Assembly: GCF_001625445.1 (NCBI RefSeq)
Contig: NZ_LWHG01000011.1
Coordinates: forward strand, 124,001 to 188,000
Direction of reading: 5' to 3'
DNA length: 64,000 bases
Source: Haladaptatus sp. R4
GTDB taxonomy: Archaea; Halobacteriota; Halobacteria; Halobacteriales; Haladaptataceae
Below the pieces are notes generated by a model, which made no database searches, was not told the DNA's origin, and saw only the letters and a list, made by a program, of their open reading frames with translations. A program made the position numbers and the translations under genes. Positions 34,990 through 44,412 of this stretch are shown piece by piece (position 1 is the first letter of the stretch; each line of letters starts with the position of its first letter).

Positions 34990-34998
34990 AATTTTTAA
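34990..34998 (+). promoter_or_regulatory. TATA-like promoter of the hsp20 gene
   Basis: AATTTTTAAG lies about 32-40 bases before the hsp20 ATG at 35030. It has the A/T-rich core of haloarchaeal TATA boxes and would place transcription start a few bases ahead of the ATG. No heat-shock specific upstream site could be identified by eye. Confidence 0.45.
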
Positions 34999-35029
34999 GC
35001 CGTCGTACGTCGAACGGTGAGACGGAATC

Positions 35030-35466
35030 ATGGCCGGACGAAAGAATCCCTTCGATGAGTTAGAGGAACTGTTCGAACGAATGGGCCGCCAGTTCGAGAG
35101 CATGGGTGACCAGTTCGGCGGGGGCGGCGTGGGGTGGCAACCCGGCGGCATGTCGCTCGACCTGGCCGACCGCGGCGACGAGTTCGTCGTCACCGCCGAC
35201 CTGCCTGGCTTCGAGAAGGACGACATCGACATCTCGCTCCGCGGGGACCGCCTTCGCATCTCGCCGAGAGTTCGGCCGAAACCGAGGCCGGGGACGAGGA
35301 CTTCCTCCGGAAGGAACGCCGCCAGCAGTCGATGAGTCGAACGCTCACCGTTCCGGAACCAGTGGACGAGACGGGCGTCTCGGCGGAGTACAAAAACGGC
35401 GTGTTGACCGTCACGCTCCCGAAGGAAATGGACGAGGACGATTCACACGACATCGAGGTCAACTGA
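35030..35466 (+). CDS. Hsp20/alpha-crystallin small heat-shock protein, frameshifted
   Basis: The first frame gives MAGRKNPFDELEELFERMGR, then LADRGDEFVVTADLPGFEKD and DDIDISLRGDRLRIS, the crystallin β-strands. Near 35261-35263 the frame breaks: TCTCGCCGAG should read TCTCGGCCGAG. In the next frame it continues AESSAETEAGDEDFLRKERR, then SRTLTVPEPVDETG and SAEYKNGVLTVTLPKE, closing with an acidic tail at 35466. The two halves make one normal-length sHsp of about 145 residues. One missing base explains the shift. sHsps hold unfolded proteins as ATP-independent oligomeric chaperones. Confidence 0.85.
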
Positions 35467-35568
35467 TCGTCCACCGCGACTGCCCGTCCCGGTAGTCGTG
35501 ACCCATCGTAAACGGCGGGACTTACAGCAACCACAACTCCCTTGCTATCTCGGGCATAATCGCCGCAC

Positions 35569-36021
35569 ATGACGCTCGACGCAGGCGACGACGCGCCCGA
35601 CGTGACCGCGCAGAATCAGCACGGCGAGACGGTGTCCCCGTCCTTCGAAGCGCCGACGGTCGTGTACTTCTACCCGCGTGACGACACGCCGGGATGCACC
35701 ATCGAGGCGAAGCAGTTCAACGCGGAACTGGAGAGTTACCGCGAGGCCGGTGCGACCGTCTACGGCGTCTCGACCGACGACGTGGACAGCCACGACGAGT
35801 TCGCCGACAAGTTCGACCTCGAATTCGACCTGCTGGCCGACCCGGACGGTGAAATCGCCGACTCGTTCGGCGTCGAAGTCGAGGACAACTTCACCCAGCG
35901 AACCACGTTCGTCCTCGCGGACGGCGAAGTCCAGGCCGTCTACCCCGGCGTGGACCCCGACGGCCACGCGCGCGAAGTGTTGCAGGAAATGCTCGACGAC
36001 GAACTCGTCGTACTGGACTGA
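35569..36021 (+). CDS. Peroxiredoxin, Bcp/PrxQ-like, one-cysteine form
   Basis: A 150-residue thioredoxin-fold peroxidase. YFYPRDDTPGCTIEAKQF contains the peroxidatic Cys43 in the usual P-x3-T/S-x2-C loop. The resolving cysteine that most Bcp proteins carry five residues later is replaced by lysine, and no other cysteine is present, so an external thiol must recycle it. Later strands VYGVSTDDVDSHDEFADKF and RTTFVLADGEVQAVYPGVDP fit the family. Its likely role is scavenging organic hydroperoxides. Confidence 0.93.
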   Translation: MTLDAGDDAPDVTAQNQHGETVSPSFEAPTVVYFYPRDDTPGCTIEAKQFNAELESYREAGATVYGVSTDDVDSHDEFADKFDLEFDLLADPDGEIADSFGVEVEDNFTQRTTFVLADGEVQAVYPGVDPDGHAREVLQEMLDDELVVLD

Positions 36022-36086
36022 TCGGACCAGTTTCGGATTCGGGTTCGGTTGTTAGTTTTTTTGTCCCCGCTCAGTGACGTTCGCAT

Positions 36087-36527
36087 ATGGAATTTCGCTC
36101 GAACCTCCCCGAAGGAGTCGTTGGTGCAATTCAGTGGGGTGTGACGGGATTCTTCTGCTTTCTGATCGGCTTCGCGTCCGTCGCGTGGTATCTCTCCTCG
36201 ACACGGGCGACGTACTCCATCGACAGCAAGCCCGCTGCAATCGCATTTCTCCTCTTCATGATCATCGCGGGGTTTCTCTGGGGGCTTCGAAACCCGGACG
36301 GGCAGCGAAAACGCATCGAGGTTACCATCTGGCTGCTCGTCCTCGGGTTCGCTCTCCCGATGCTGACCAACCTGCTTTCCGTCTCTTCGGGTCTCGCGGA
36401 TACCGTGACGACGTTTTCAGTTCTTCAAATCCTCGCACACCTCCTGGTCATTTTCGTCGCTTACGGCTCGGTGTACGGACTCGGGTTGGTGGTTTTTCTG
36501 CCAGAGGAAGGTTGGGAAGAAGGATGA
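36087..36527 (+). CDS. Small four-helix membrane protein (DUF7548-like)
   Basis: A 146-residue protein with four hydrophobic segments: about 10-30 (VVGAIQWGVTGFFCFLIGFA), 50-68, 78-98 and 115-140 (ILAHLLVIFVAYGSVYGLGL). There is a short acidic C terminus. I recall the family as haloarchaeal DUF7548 without function. ATG 36087 is in a proper position after AT-rich DNA (TTAGTTTTTTTG). No partner gene is evident. Confidence 0.7.
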   Translation: MEFRSNLPEGVVGAIQWGVTGFFCFLIGFASVAWYLSSTRATYSIDSKPAAIAFLLFMIIAGFLWGLRNPDGQRKRIEVTIWLLVLGFALPMLTNLLSVSSGLADTVTTFSVLQILAHLLVIFVAYGSVYGLGLVVFLPEEGWEEG

Positions 36528-36566
36528 CGAGATACGTACGAACGGACGTGTTTGGGACTCTCGCCG

Positions 36567-37034
36567 TCAAATCCTCCGAACGATTTCCTCGACGGTCTCC
36601 TCCGCGACTCCCTCCCACTCGTCCGGCCACTCACCGCCTCGTTTCGGCGGCGTCAGCCCGAACGTCACGGGCGAGAACGACACCTGTTCGAACGAATTCG
36701 CCGTCACGGTGCCGACGAACTCGGCGACTTCGCGTTTCGAGGAGACGCCGCCGGATGCCAACGCGTAGTAGTCCGTAAACACCTGAACGACGGAAATTCG
36801 GTCGTACTCCGCCAACTCTCCTTCATTTACGTAGTAGAATAGCTTCGCGGTGTTGTTGACTGGGTCGGCTCTGCGCCACTCCAGTTCGACGGCGACGAAC
36901 CGGTCGTCAGTGTGGCCGACCACGTCCACGGGCGTTCGCTGGATTCGGTATTCGGTCTCCCACTCGAAGCGCGGCAGTCGCTTGGCGAGGCTGTCGCGGA
37001 TGGAGTCCCGAACGGTTTCGGCGAACGCGCCCAC
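36567..37034 (-). CDS. Unknown protein, possibly of PD-(D/E)xK nuclease-like fold
   Basis: A 155-residue protein I do not recognise. The N-terminal helix (FAETVRDSIRDSLAKRLPRF) leads to TPVDVVGHTDDRFVAVELEW, where Asp37 and the Glu50-x-Glu52 pair sit at the spacing of the restriction-endonuclease fold (D...ExK type, with Glu in place of Lys). A helix with KLFYYVNEGEL follows, then ISVVQVFTDYYAL. Nuclease activity is therefore possible but unproven. It is conserved-looking and stands alone, convergent with the DUF7548-like gene. Confidence 0.6.
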   Translation of the reverse strand: MGAFAETVRDSIRDSLAKRLPRFEWETEYRIQRTPVDVVGHTDDRFVAVELEWRRADPVNNTAKLFYYVNEGELAEYDRISVVQVFTDYYALASGGVSSKREVAEFVGTVTANSFEQVSFSPVTFGLTPPKRGGEWPDEWEGVAEETVEEIVRRI

Positions 37035-37127
37035 GAGCTGGTCTCACTCAGGGGTGTCGTATCAGCGTTTCGACTTGCTGCAATTATTGCCGAAACCTGA
37101 CAGGGAGCCCAGTCAGGTATGGTAGTT

Positions 37128-37136
37128 CTTTTAATC
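37128..37136 (+). promoter_or_regulatory. TATA-like box of leuS
   Basis: CTTTTAATC is centred 25 bases before the leuS ATG at 37157, the spacing expected for a leaderless haloarchaeal mRNA. No T-box or other leader structure can fit in this distance. Confidence 0.6.
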
Positions 37137-37156
37137 GCCAGTCTGAAAGTACGGGT

Positions 37157-40009
37157 ATGGACTACAACCCACGGGAAATCGAGTCGAAGTGGCAGTCTCG
37201 ATGGGCGGAGGAGGGCCAGTACGAGGTCGACCCGTCGAACGAAGAGGCCACTTTCGTCACGGTTCCGTATCCGTATCCGAGCGGGGGAATGCACATCGGC
37301 CACGCACGAACGTACACCGTGCCGGACGTGTGGGCGCGGTACCGCCGTCTACAGGGGGACAACGTCCTGTTCCCCATCGCGTGGCACGTCACCGGCACGC
37401 CCATCGTCGGCGCAGTCGAGCGTCTGAAGAAGCGCGAACCCGCGCAGATGTCGGTGTTGCAGGACACCTACAACGTCTCGGACGAGGACCTGTCCGAGAT
37501 GGAGACGCCGATGGGGTTCGCCCGCCACTTCATCGAGGACAGTTACAAGAAGAACATGCAATCGTTGGGGCTGTCCATCGACTGGCGGCGCGAGTTCACG
37601 ACGAACGACGAGCGCTACTCGAAGTTCATCACGTGGCAGTACGAGACGCTCAAAGAACGCGGCCTGCTGGAGAAGGGCCTGCACCCCGTCAAATACTGTA
37701 CGAACGAGCAGAACCCCGTCACGACCCACGACCTGCTGGAGGGTGAGGAAGCCGAATTCCAAGAGTACACCCTCGTGAAATTCGGATGGAGAACAGGTGA
37801 TTCGGAAATCACCGTTCCGATGGCGACCCTGCGCCCCGAGACGGTCTACGGCGTGACGAACGCCTACATCGACCCGGACGCTGAGTACGTCGAGGCGAGC
37901 GTGGACGGCGAAACGTGGCTCGTCTCCGAATCCGCCGCCGAGAAACTGGAACTGCAGGCCCACGACGTGGAAGTTCGAGACCGATTTACCGGCGAGCGAC
38001 TCGTCGGCGAGCACGTCACGAACCCCATCACGGGCGACGACGTACTGGTCCTGCCCGCGAACTTCGTGGACGCCGAGAACGCCACGGGCGTCGTGATGTC
38101 CGTTCCGGCCCACAGTCCCGACGATTGGGTTGCCCTGCAAGAAGCGAAAGAAGATGATGCCCGGATGGAGAAATACGATATCGACCCCGCGGAAGTCGCC
38201 GCCATCGAACCGAAGGCCATCATCGACGTGGAAGGCTACGGCGAGTTCCCGGCGGAGGACGCCGTGGCGGAACACGGTATCGAGGATTCATCTGACCCTG
38301 CCTTGGAGGACGCCACCCAAGAGGTGTACAACCGCGAGTTCCACAGCGGGAAGTTGGGTCCGATGTACGGCGACTACGCCGGGAAAATCGTGGAGGACGT
38401 GCGCGACGACCTCAAAGCGGAATTCCAACAGCAGGGGTCGTTCGGCACGATGCACGAGTTCAGCGAAGAAGTCGTCTGTCGCTGTGGCGGGGCCGTCGAG
38501 GTCGCCGAGCAGGATACGTGGTTCCTCCGCTACAACGACGAGGCGTGGAAGGCGAAGGCCCACGAGGCCGTCGCCGGACTGGACGCGATTCCGGAGAACA
38601 CCGGGGAGCAGTATGACCATACCATCGACTGGTTGAACGAGTGGCCGTGCATCCGCAACTACGGATTGGGTACTCGTCTGCCGTGGGACGAGGACTTCGT
38701 CATCGAACCGCTGTCGGATTCGACCATCTACATGGCCTACTACACCATCGCCCACCGGATTTCCGACGTTCCGGTCGAGGAGATGGACAAGGGGTTCTTC
38801 GACACGCTGTTTTTCGGCGGTGAGGCCGTCGAAGACTCGAACGAAACCGCGCTCTCGCTGCGCGAGGAGTGGGATTACTGGTATCCCGTCGATTACCGCT
38901 GTTCGGGCAACGACTTGGTCAGTAATCACCTGACCTTCTTCCTGTTCCACCACGCCGAACTGTTCGAACCGGCGAACTGGCCGCAGGGCATTACCGTGAT
39001 GGGCATGGGTCTGTTGGAAGGACAAAAGATGTCCTCATCGAAGGGCCACGTCGTCCTCCCCGAGAACGCCATCGAGAAGTACGGTGCCGACACGGTGCGC
39101 TTCTTCCTGATGAACAGCGCCGAACCGTGGCAGGATTACGACTGGCGGAGCGACCAAGTCGAGAGCACGCAGAACCAACTGCGTCGATTCTGGACTCGTG
39201 CGAACGAGATAATTTCGGCACCAGAGGGCGAGCGCGACCTGCAACGCATCGACCGCTGGTTGCTGTCGAAACTGCAGACCACGGTTCGAGATGCCACCGA
39301 CGCGATGGACCGCTTCGAGACGCGGACAGCGAGTCAGGCCGCCTTCTACAGTTTCGAGGAGCACCTGAAGTGGTACCGAAAGCGCACCGACACCGACCGA
39401 CCGGGTGCACGCTGGACGCTCCGAAAAGTGCTCGACACCCGTCTGCGCCTGTTGGCTCCGTTCGTCCCGTTCATGGCGACCGAACTCCACGAACGCTTGA
39501 CGGGCGAACCCATCGACGAGGCCGAGTGGCCGAATCCAGACGCCGACTTCGAGAGCACCGTCACGGAGATAGAGGAGTCGTTGGTCTCCGGGTTGACCGA
39601 CGACATCCGCGACATCGTGGACGTGACGAACACCGACCCCGAGACGATCCGGGTGTACGTCGCCGCCGACTGGAAGCGCAAAGTGCTCTCGGCCGTGGTC
39701 GAGAACGGCCCGAACGTCGGTGCGGTGATGGGTGAAGTCATGCAGAACGCGGACCTGCGCGAGAAGGGCGACGACGTGAATCGACTCGCCCAGACACTGG
39801 TCGAGGACGTACGCGAGCGTCCCGACGACCAGGTCGAGGTGCTGGCGAACGTGGACGAGGGTGCCGTCTACGACGACGCCCGCGACTTCTTCGAACGCGA
39901 GTTCGACGCTGACGTCGAGGTCTACCGCGAGGGCGACGACGTGCCCGACCCCGAGGACAAAGCCCGCCACGCCACGCCACTGCGACCGGCCATCCATCTG
40001 GAAGGATAA
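37157..40009 (+). CDS. leuS: Leucyl-tRNA synthetase
   Basis: A 950-residue class I synthetase that charges tRNA-Leu. The HIGH motif is MHIGHARTY with its first His at 46, and KMSKS reads QKMSSSKGHV with Lys624. The large CP1 editing domain occupies about residues 170-460 and includes MATLRPETVYGVTNAYIDPD, a typical editing-site threonine/arginine region. The C-terminal anticodon part is present and the total length is normal for archaea. The start ATG follows a good TATA spacing. No frameshift is visible across 2.85 kb. Confidence 0.98.
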   Translation: MDYNPREIESKWQSRWAEEGQYEVDPSNEEATFVTVPYPYPSGGMHIGHARTYTVPDVWARYRRLQGDNVLFPIAWHVTGTPIVGAVERLKKREPAQMSVLQDTYNVSDEDLSEMETPMGFARHFIEDSYKKNMQSLGLSIDWRREFTTNDERYSKFITWQYETLKERGLLEKGLHPVKYCTNEQNPVTTHDLLEGEEAEFQEYTLVKFGWRTGDSEITVPMATLRPETVYGVTNAYIDPDAEYVEASVDGETWLVSESAAEKLELQAHDVEVRDRFTGERLVGEHVTNPITGDDVLVLPANFVDAENATGVVMSVPAHSPDDWVALQEAKEDDARMEKYDIDPAEVAAIEPKAIIDVEGYGEFPAEDAVAEHGIEDSSDPALEDATQEVYNREFHSGKLGPMYGDYAGKIVEDVRDDLKAEFQQQGSFGTMHEFSEEVVCRCGGAVEVAEQDTWFLRYNDEAWKAKAHEAVAGLDAIPENTGEQYDHTIDWLNEWPCIRNYGLGTRLPWDEDFVIEPLSDSTIYMAYYTIAHRISDVPVEEMDKGFFDTLFFGGEAVEDSNETALSLREEWDYWYPVDYRCSGNDLVSNHLTFFLFHHAELFEPANWPQGITVMGMGLLEGQKMSSSKGHVVLPENAIEKYGADTVRFFLMNSAEPWQDYDWRSDQVESTQNQLRRFWTRANEIISAPEGERDLQRIDRWLLSKLQTTVRDATDAMDRFETRTASQAAFYSFEEHLKWYRKRTDTDRPGARWTLRKVLDTRLRLLAPFVPFMATELHERLTGEPIDEAEWPNPDADFESTVTEIEESLVSGLTDDIRDIVDVTNTDPETIRVYVAADWKRKVLSAVVENGPNVGAVMGEVMQNADLREKGDDVNRLAQTLVEDVRERPDDQVEVLANVDEGAVYDDARDFFEREFDADVEVYREGDDVPDPEDKARHATPLRPAIHLEG

Positions 40010-40148
40010 GTCGGTACGCTCGACCGAATTTCTCTGTGCGGTGGTCGTCTTCTGCCGTCCGTTCTCCGCTCACGTCGCTAATCCAATCGCCCACAAAAAT
40101 TCACAAATGAGCTACAGGTAAGACGCTACCCGGCGTTATGTCTCTTCT

Positions 40149-41012
40149 ATGGCCCGAGCGACCGTCTGCCTGACCTACGACTTCGACGCCGTCTCCGTCT
40201 GGATTCACACCTTTGGGGCCGGTGACGCCCCTACACAGCTTTCACGCGGGGTGTACGGTGCCTGGGTCGGCGCACCCAGAATCCTCGACCTACACGACAA
40301 ACACGGGATTCCGGCGACGTGGTTCGTCCCCGGTCACACCATCGAGAGCTTTCCCGAACGCGTCGGCGAGGTGCACGACCGGGGATACGACGTCCAGTGC
40401 CACGGGTGGCGACACGTCAACCCGAGCACGTTCGACAGCAAGGAGGACGAAAAGGACGAGTACGAGCGGGCGATGACGAACATCGAGGACATCACCGGAG
40501 ACGCGCCGGTCGGGTTCCGGTCGCCCGCGTGGGAGTTCTCCGAGAACACGCTCTCCATCCTCGACGAACTGGGGTTCGAATGGGATTCGAGCGCGATGGG
40601 CAACGACTTTCACCCGTACTATCTCCGAAAAAACTGGAGCGCCCCCCAGAAGAAACCGTTCCAAATCGGCGACAAAAGCGACGTCATCGAAATCCCGATT
40701 TCGTGGAAACGGGCGGACTTCCCGGCGCTGATGTTCGTCTGGGAACAGTCGATCCTGTGGGGATTCGCCGACGAGCGATCCGTGTTCGACCTCTGGAAGG
40801 CCCAGTTCGACTGGATGTACGAGAACATGGAGGACGGAATCTTCACGCTGGCGATGCACCCGCAGGTCATCGGACAACCACCCCGAACGACGCGACTGGA
40901 GGAACTGATCCAGCACATGCGGACGAAACCCGACGTCGAGTTCGCGGACGTGAGCACGGTTGCGGCGGAGGTTCGGAGCGGCGACCGGGCGGCGATGCCG
41001 ATGATCGGGTAG
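40149..41012 (+). CDS. Polysaccharide deacetylase (NodB-like)
   Basis: A 287-residue NodB-fold enzyme. TYDFDAVSVW holds the catalytic base and metal aspartates, PATWFVPGHTIESFPE and CHGWRHVNPS provide the metal histidines, and GFRSPAWEFSENTL is motif 3. It resembles haloarchaeal and bacterial puuE-like or allantoinase-type members as well as polysaccharide deacetylases, so the substrate may be a small amide rather than a glycan. There is no signal peptide; a cytoplasmic location is likely. Monocistronic. Confidence 0.88.
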   Translation: MARATVCLTYDFDAVSVWIHTFGAGDAPTQLSRGVYGAWVGAPRILDLHDKHGIPATWFVPGHTIESFPERVGEVHDRGYDVQCHGWRHVNPSTFDSKEDEKDEYERAMTNIEDITGDAPVGFRSPAWEFSENTLSILDELGFEWDSSAMGNDFHPYYLRKNWSAPQKKPFQIGDKSDVIEIPISWKRADFPALMFVWEQSILWGFADERSVFDLWKAQFDWMYENMEDGIFTLAMHPQVIGQPPRTTRLEELIQHMRTKPDVEFADVSTVAAEVRSGDRAAMPMIG

Positions 41013-41090
41013 CGATTTCCCGGTGGACCGTTTCGCCGTTTTGAGACATTGGCTATAACCGTTTTTCTAACCCACACCGTCCGCTCAGGT

Positions 41091-41372
41091 ATGGCAAAGT
41101 ACGTTGCACTCGTTGACATCCGGACGAGCGTCCAAAACGCGCAGGAACTCGCGTCGACGTGGGGCGACATCCGGTTGGAGTTCGAGGAGTTCGGCGTCGA
41201 ACTCGACGGAAGTTTTGCCGTGCTCGGCGAGTACGACTTCCTCCTCATCTTCGAGGCACCCGACCGCGATACGGCCTTCCGTGCGGGCATCGCGGTGGAG
41301 AGCTACGGAATGGACATGCAGACCATGGAAATCATTCCGATGGACGACTTCGCCCAGTTGGTCGAAGACTGA
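41091..41372 (+). CDS. GYD-domain protein
   Basis: A 93-residue single-domain protein: [40 protein letters not shown] and METIEIIPMDD-like C terminus ([16 protein letters not shown]). The family is a ferredoxin-like fold named for the GxYD motif (here GEYDF). No reaction is established. ATG 41091 follows a GTTTTTCTAAC run about 25 bases upstream, suggesting a leaderless transcript. hisI begins about 85 bases downstream. Confidence 0.85.
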   Translation: MAKYVALVDIRTSVQNAQELASTWGDIRLEFEEFGVELDGSFAVLGEYDFLLIFEAPDRDTAFRAGIAVESYGMDMQTMEIIPMDDFAQLVED

Positions 41373-41455
41373 CAGCAGGATTCGAGGATCTATCACCGAT
41401 GATCACTCTTCCCCGAGAGAAAAAGCCTATTCCCCGTCGAACCGTTCGTGGAGCC

Positions 41456-41866
41456 ATGAGCCAGTCGTCCGAAGTCGCCCTCGCGTTCGACGAGAACGAA
41501 TTACTTCCCGCAATCGCACAGGATGCGGACACCGGAGATGTTCTGATGTTGGCATACGTTTCCCCCGAAGCCGTCGAGAAAAGCCTCGAAACCGGGTTCG
41601 CTCACTACTATTCCCGCAGTCGGGACGAACTCTGGAAGAAGGGCGGAACCAGCGGTCACCTCCAGCACGTGAAGGACGTTCGCGTCGATTGTGACGCCGA
41701 CACGCTGCTCTACCTCGTCGAGCAGGACGGCGGTGCCTGCCACGTGGGCTACGAATCCTGTTTCTACCGCAGTATCGAATCCGTCGACCGGGACGGAGAC
41801 GAACCGACCGCGGAAACCGAAATCGTCGCCGAACGGGTGTACGATCCCGACGAAGTGTATGAGTGA
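41456..41866 (+). CDS. hisI: Phosphoribosyl-AMP cyclohydrolase
   Basis: A 136-residue enzyme that opens the purine ring of phosphoribosyl-AMP, the third step of histidine synthesis. Conserved parts: [59 protein letters not shown] and [11 protein letters not shown]. The DCDAD metal-binding aspartates and the three key cysteines are present. ATG 41456 was chosen; the longer frame covers the intergenic region. Its last eight bases overlap the next gene, so the two are co-transcribed. Confidence 0.96.
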   Translation: MSQSSEVALAFDENELLPAIAQDADTGDVLMLAYVSPEAVEKSLETGFAHYYSRSRDELWKKGGTSGHLQHVKDVRVDCDADTLLYLVEQDGGACHVGYESCFYRSIESVDRDGDEPTAETEIVAERVYDPDEVYE

Positions 41867-42971
41867 TCCACTGACCGAACTCCGAAACGCGGACGAGGTG
41901 TGTCGGGAGAAAAACGCCGCCATCGCCGAATACGGCGAAGCGGAGATGAACGCCGTCGCCGACGCCTACCACCGGGCGACACACCTGTTCGACCGCTACG
42001 AGTCGCGTGCGACCGGTACCGGCGATTTCGAGGCGTTCTTGGAGTTCCAAGGGAAGTTCGGCGATTTCGTGGACGGGTTGCCCGACGACCTGCCCGCACG
42101 CGAGGCGTTCGAACGGGCGGAGACGTCCATCGACAAACGCCGATTGAGCGAGCGCGATTTCGAAAAGGCGCGAAACGCGCTCACACCCGCGAAGGAAATC
42201 GTCGCCCTGTCGGACGAACGCCAGGCGGCACGCGAGCGATACAGAGATACGCGACACACGGTTTCACAGCGGGTAGCGGAACTGAACGAACGAATCGCGT
42301 CCCTCGAACGGTTACGGGAACTCGGCGACGCCGATTTGGACGCCCCGACGGGACTACTCCGGGAGCCAATCGACGCCGCCAACGATGCCATCACCGAAGC
42401 GTTCTCGGAGTTTACACACGATGCGACATCCCGCGAAATGGTCGAGTTCCTCACCGCGACCGAACATTATCCCCTCATCGAGTTCCGGCCGCCGCCGGAA
42501 ACCCTTCGGGAGTATCTGCTCGGTCGGGACGGCGGGGACCTCACCGTCCCCGAACTGCTCGAATACGCTCACTACTCCCAGTCCAAGCTCGACCACTACG
42601 TCACCGACCCCGCCGCGTTGAAACGCGCCATCGCCACGAACGAGACGTATCTCGACCGAATCGATTCGGAACCGCTCACCATCGACTGGCCACCCGCCTC
42701 CGCGAACGAACTCCGCTGGTGGTGTGAGGAGGCGATTCGCGTCGCGGACCGATTCGCACCGCCAGAAACCATCGCACGGCTCCGTGAAGTGGAGGACCTC
42801 ACCCGTCGGGACGATTTCGAACGGCTCCGAACGGCAGCAGAAGCACGCTCCGAGTTGACGGACGACGAACGCGACAAACTCGCCAGTGGCGAGGTCGAGG
42901 ACGAACTCGCGCGGCTACGGGACGAACGGGAAAAACTGAGCGACGCTCTCGATACGTATCCGTCGCGGTAG
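41859..42971 (+). CDS. Coiled-coil haloarchaeal protein (DUF7118-like)
   Basis: A 370-residue, strongly helical protein overlapping hisI by eight bases. Most of it has heptad-like charged and hydrophobic repeats ([60 protein letters not shown]). A more globular middle contains [20 protein letters not shown] and [19 protein letters not shown] remember such proteins as DUF7118, limited to haloarchaea. The coiled coils resemble SMC- or Rad50-like arms but no ATPase motif exists. Function unknown; its translational coupling to hisI may be incidental. Confidence 0.75.
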   Translation: MSDPLTELRNADEVCREKNAAIAEYGEAEMNAVADAYHRATHLFDRYESRATGTGDFEAFLEFQGKFGDFVDGLPDDLPAREAFERAETSIDKRRLSERDFEKARNALTPAKEIVALSDERQAARERYRDTRHTVSQRVAELNERIASLERLRELGDADLDAPTGLLREPIDAANDAITEAFSEFTHDATSREMVEFLTATEHYPLIEFRPPPETLREYLLGRDGGDLTVPELLEYAHYSQSKLDHYVTDPAALKRAIATNETYLDRIDSEPLTIDWPPASANELRWWCEEAIRVADRFAPPETIARLREVEDLTRRDDFERLRTAAEARSELTDDERDKLASGEVEDELARLRDEREKLSDALDTYPSR

Positions 42972-43000
42972 CGCTTCGAGTTCGAACGATCGAACGAAGT

Positions 43001-44365
43001 TCAGGCGTCCGCTTTGGCCGTACGAAGGGCGTCTTCCATCTCCGTCGCCAGTTCCTCGGCGCGATGGCGTTCGTGCGCCTCGGCGTAGATTCTCATCATC
43101 GGTTCCGTTCCGCTGGGGCGGGCCAGCACCCACGCATCACCGAAATCCAAGCGGTAGCCGTCGCGGGTGTTCAGTTCGGCGTTCGAATCCGTCGCCGCCT
43201 TCTCCGCGGCGGCGAGCAGCGCGTCGTGTTCGGCGTCCGTCGTGTACTTGATGTTCGTCCGAACGTTGTGGTAGCCGCCGTACGGTGCCACTACCTCGCT
43301 CACGCTTGCGTCGACCAGCAGTTCGAGGAATTTCGCGGCGGTGTACGCGCCGTCGCGGGTGAGACGATAGTTCGGGAAGAAGATGCCGCCGTTGCCCTCT
43401 CCTGCGACCGGTACCGACACGTTCTGGTCCCGTAATTCTCGAATTCGGGTGATGATGTTCGTGCTCCCGATGGGCGTCAGTTCGAGGGTCGCACCCGTCT
43501 CGTGGGCGACGTCAACCAGCCGCTGGGAGACGTTGACGGCGGAGACCACGGCGTCGCCGGGTTCGAGTTGAGCGGCCGAGAGCGCGGCGAGCGTCGCGTC
43601 GCCTTCGATGTACTCGCCGTTCTCGTCGTAGAAGATGGCTCGGTCGGCGTCACCGTCGTGGGCGATACCGACGTCAGCGCCGCTCGCTTCGACCAATCGG
43701 CCGAGGTCACGGAGGTTTCCGGGGACGGGTTCGGGGTTGCGGCCGGGAAAGTGGCCGTCGGGTTGGCTGTTCGTCGTGACGACGCGGCAGCCGAGTTGGC
43801 GGAAGAATTCGGGGGAGGTGAGCGAACCGGCACCGTGACCGGGGTCGAGGGCGACGGTGAGGTTCGCGTCGGCGATTTTGTTCGTGTCTATCGAATCGAG
43901 CAGTTGGGAGACGTATCGTTCGCGGGCGTCGTCGATGACGTGGCTGTGGCCCGTCTCGCTCCAGCGAACTTCCTCGAACGCTTCGGTGAGAAACTTCCTT
44001 TCGACTCGTTCGAGGTCGTCGACCGAGAGTTCGATGCCGTCGTCGCCGATGAGCTTCACGCCGTTGTACTCCGGCGGGTTGTGGCTCGCGGTTATCATCA
44101 ACGCGGGAACACCCTCGCTTTCGGCGTACGACTGTGCGCCGGGCGTCGGCACGATGCCGAGACGGTCCACGTCCACCCCGACGCTCGCCAATCCGCTGGC
44201 CGCGGCGTCGGCGAGCATGTCGCCTGTCGCTCGTGTATCCCGTGCGAGTGCGATGCGGTCGGTGCGCCAGACCGTTCCCGCAGCCTTCGCGATCTTGAGC
44301 ACGAACTCGGGAGTCAGTTCGTCGTTGGCGACCCCTCTCGTCCCGCTCGACCCGAACACCTTCAT
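43001..44365 (-). CDS. glmM: Phosphoglucosamine mutase / phosphohexomutase (GlmM-like)
   Basis: A 454-residue α-D-phosphohexomutase from ATG 44365 (KVFGSSGTRGVANDELTPEF). The phosphoserine loop is ALMITASHNPPEYNGVKLIG with Ser94; the metal loop is GIAHDGDADRAIFYDENG; the sugar loop is VAGEGNGGIFFP; the phosphate loop is ARPSGTEPMMRIYAEA. GlmM interconverts glucosamine-6-P and glucosamine-1-P; archaeal members may also act on glucose or mannose phosphates, so the specific name is a best guess. The frame is open upstream to 45292 but that part is antisense to the MFS gene. Confidence 0.9.
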   Translation of the reverse strand: MKVFGSSGTRGVANDELTPEFVLKIAKAAGTVWRTDRIALARDTRATGDMLADAAASGLASVGVDVDRLGIVPTPGAQSYAESEGVPALMITASHNPPEYNGVKLIGDDGIELSVDDLERVERKFLTEAFEEVRWSETGHSHVIDDARERYVSQLLDSIDTNKIADANLTVALDPGHGAGSLTSPEFFRQLGCRVVTTNSQPDGHFPGRNPEPVPGNLRDLGRLVEASGADVGIAHDGDADRAIFYDENGEYIEGDATLAALSAAQLEPGDAVVSAVNVSQRLVDVAHETGATLELTPIGSTNIITRIRELRDQNVSVPVAGEGNGGIFFPNYRLTRDGAYTAAKFLELLVDASVSEVVAPYGGYHNVRTNIKYTTDAEHDALLAAAEKAATDSNAELNTRDGYRLDFGDAWVLARPSGTEPMMRIYAEAHERHRAEELATEMEDALRTAKADA

Positions 44366-44412
44366 GTGGGGGCATGGGATTTCTGCCTTCAAAGAGATTC
44401 CGAATACGGGTG

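Noticed and set aside
37035-37156. T-box or amino-acid leader upstream of leuS
   Set aside because: The TATA-like box is 25 bases from the ATG, leaving no leader RNA.
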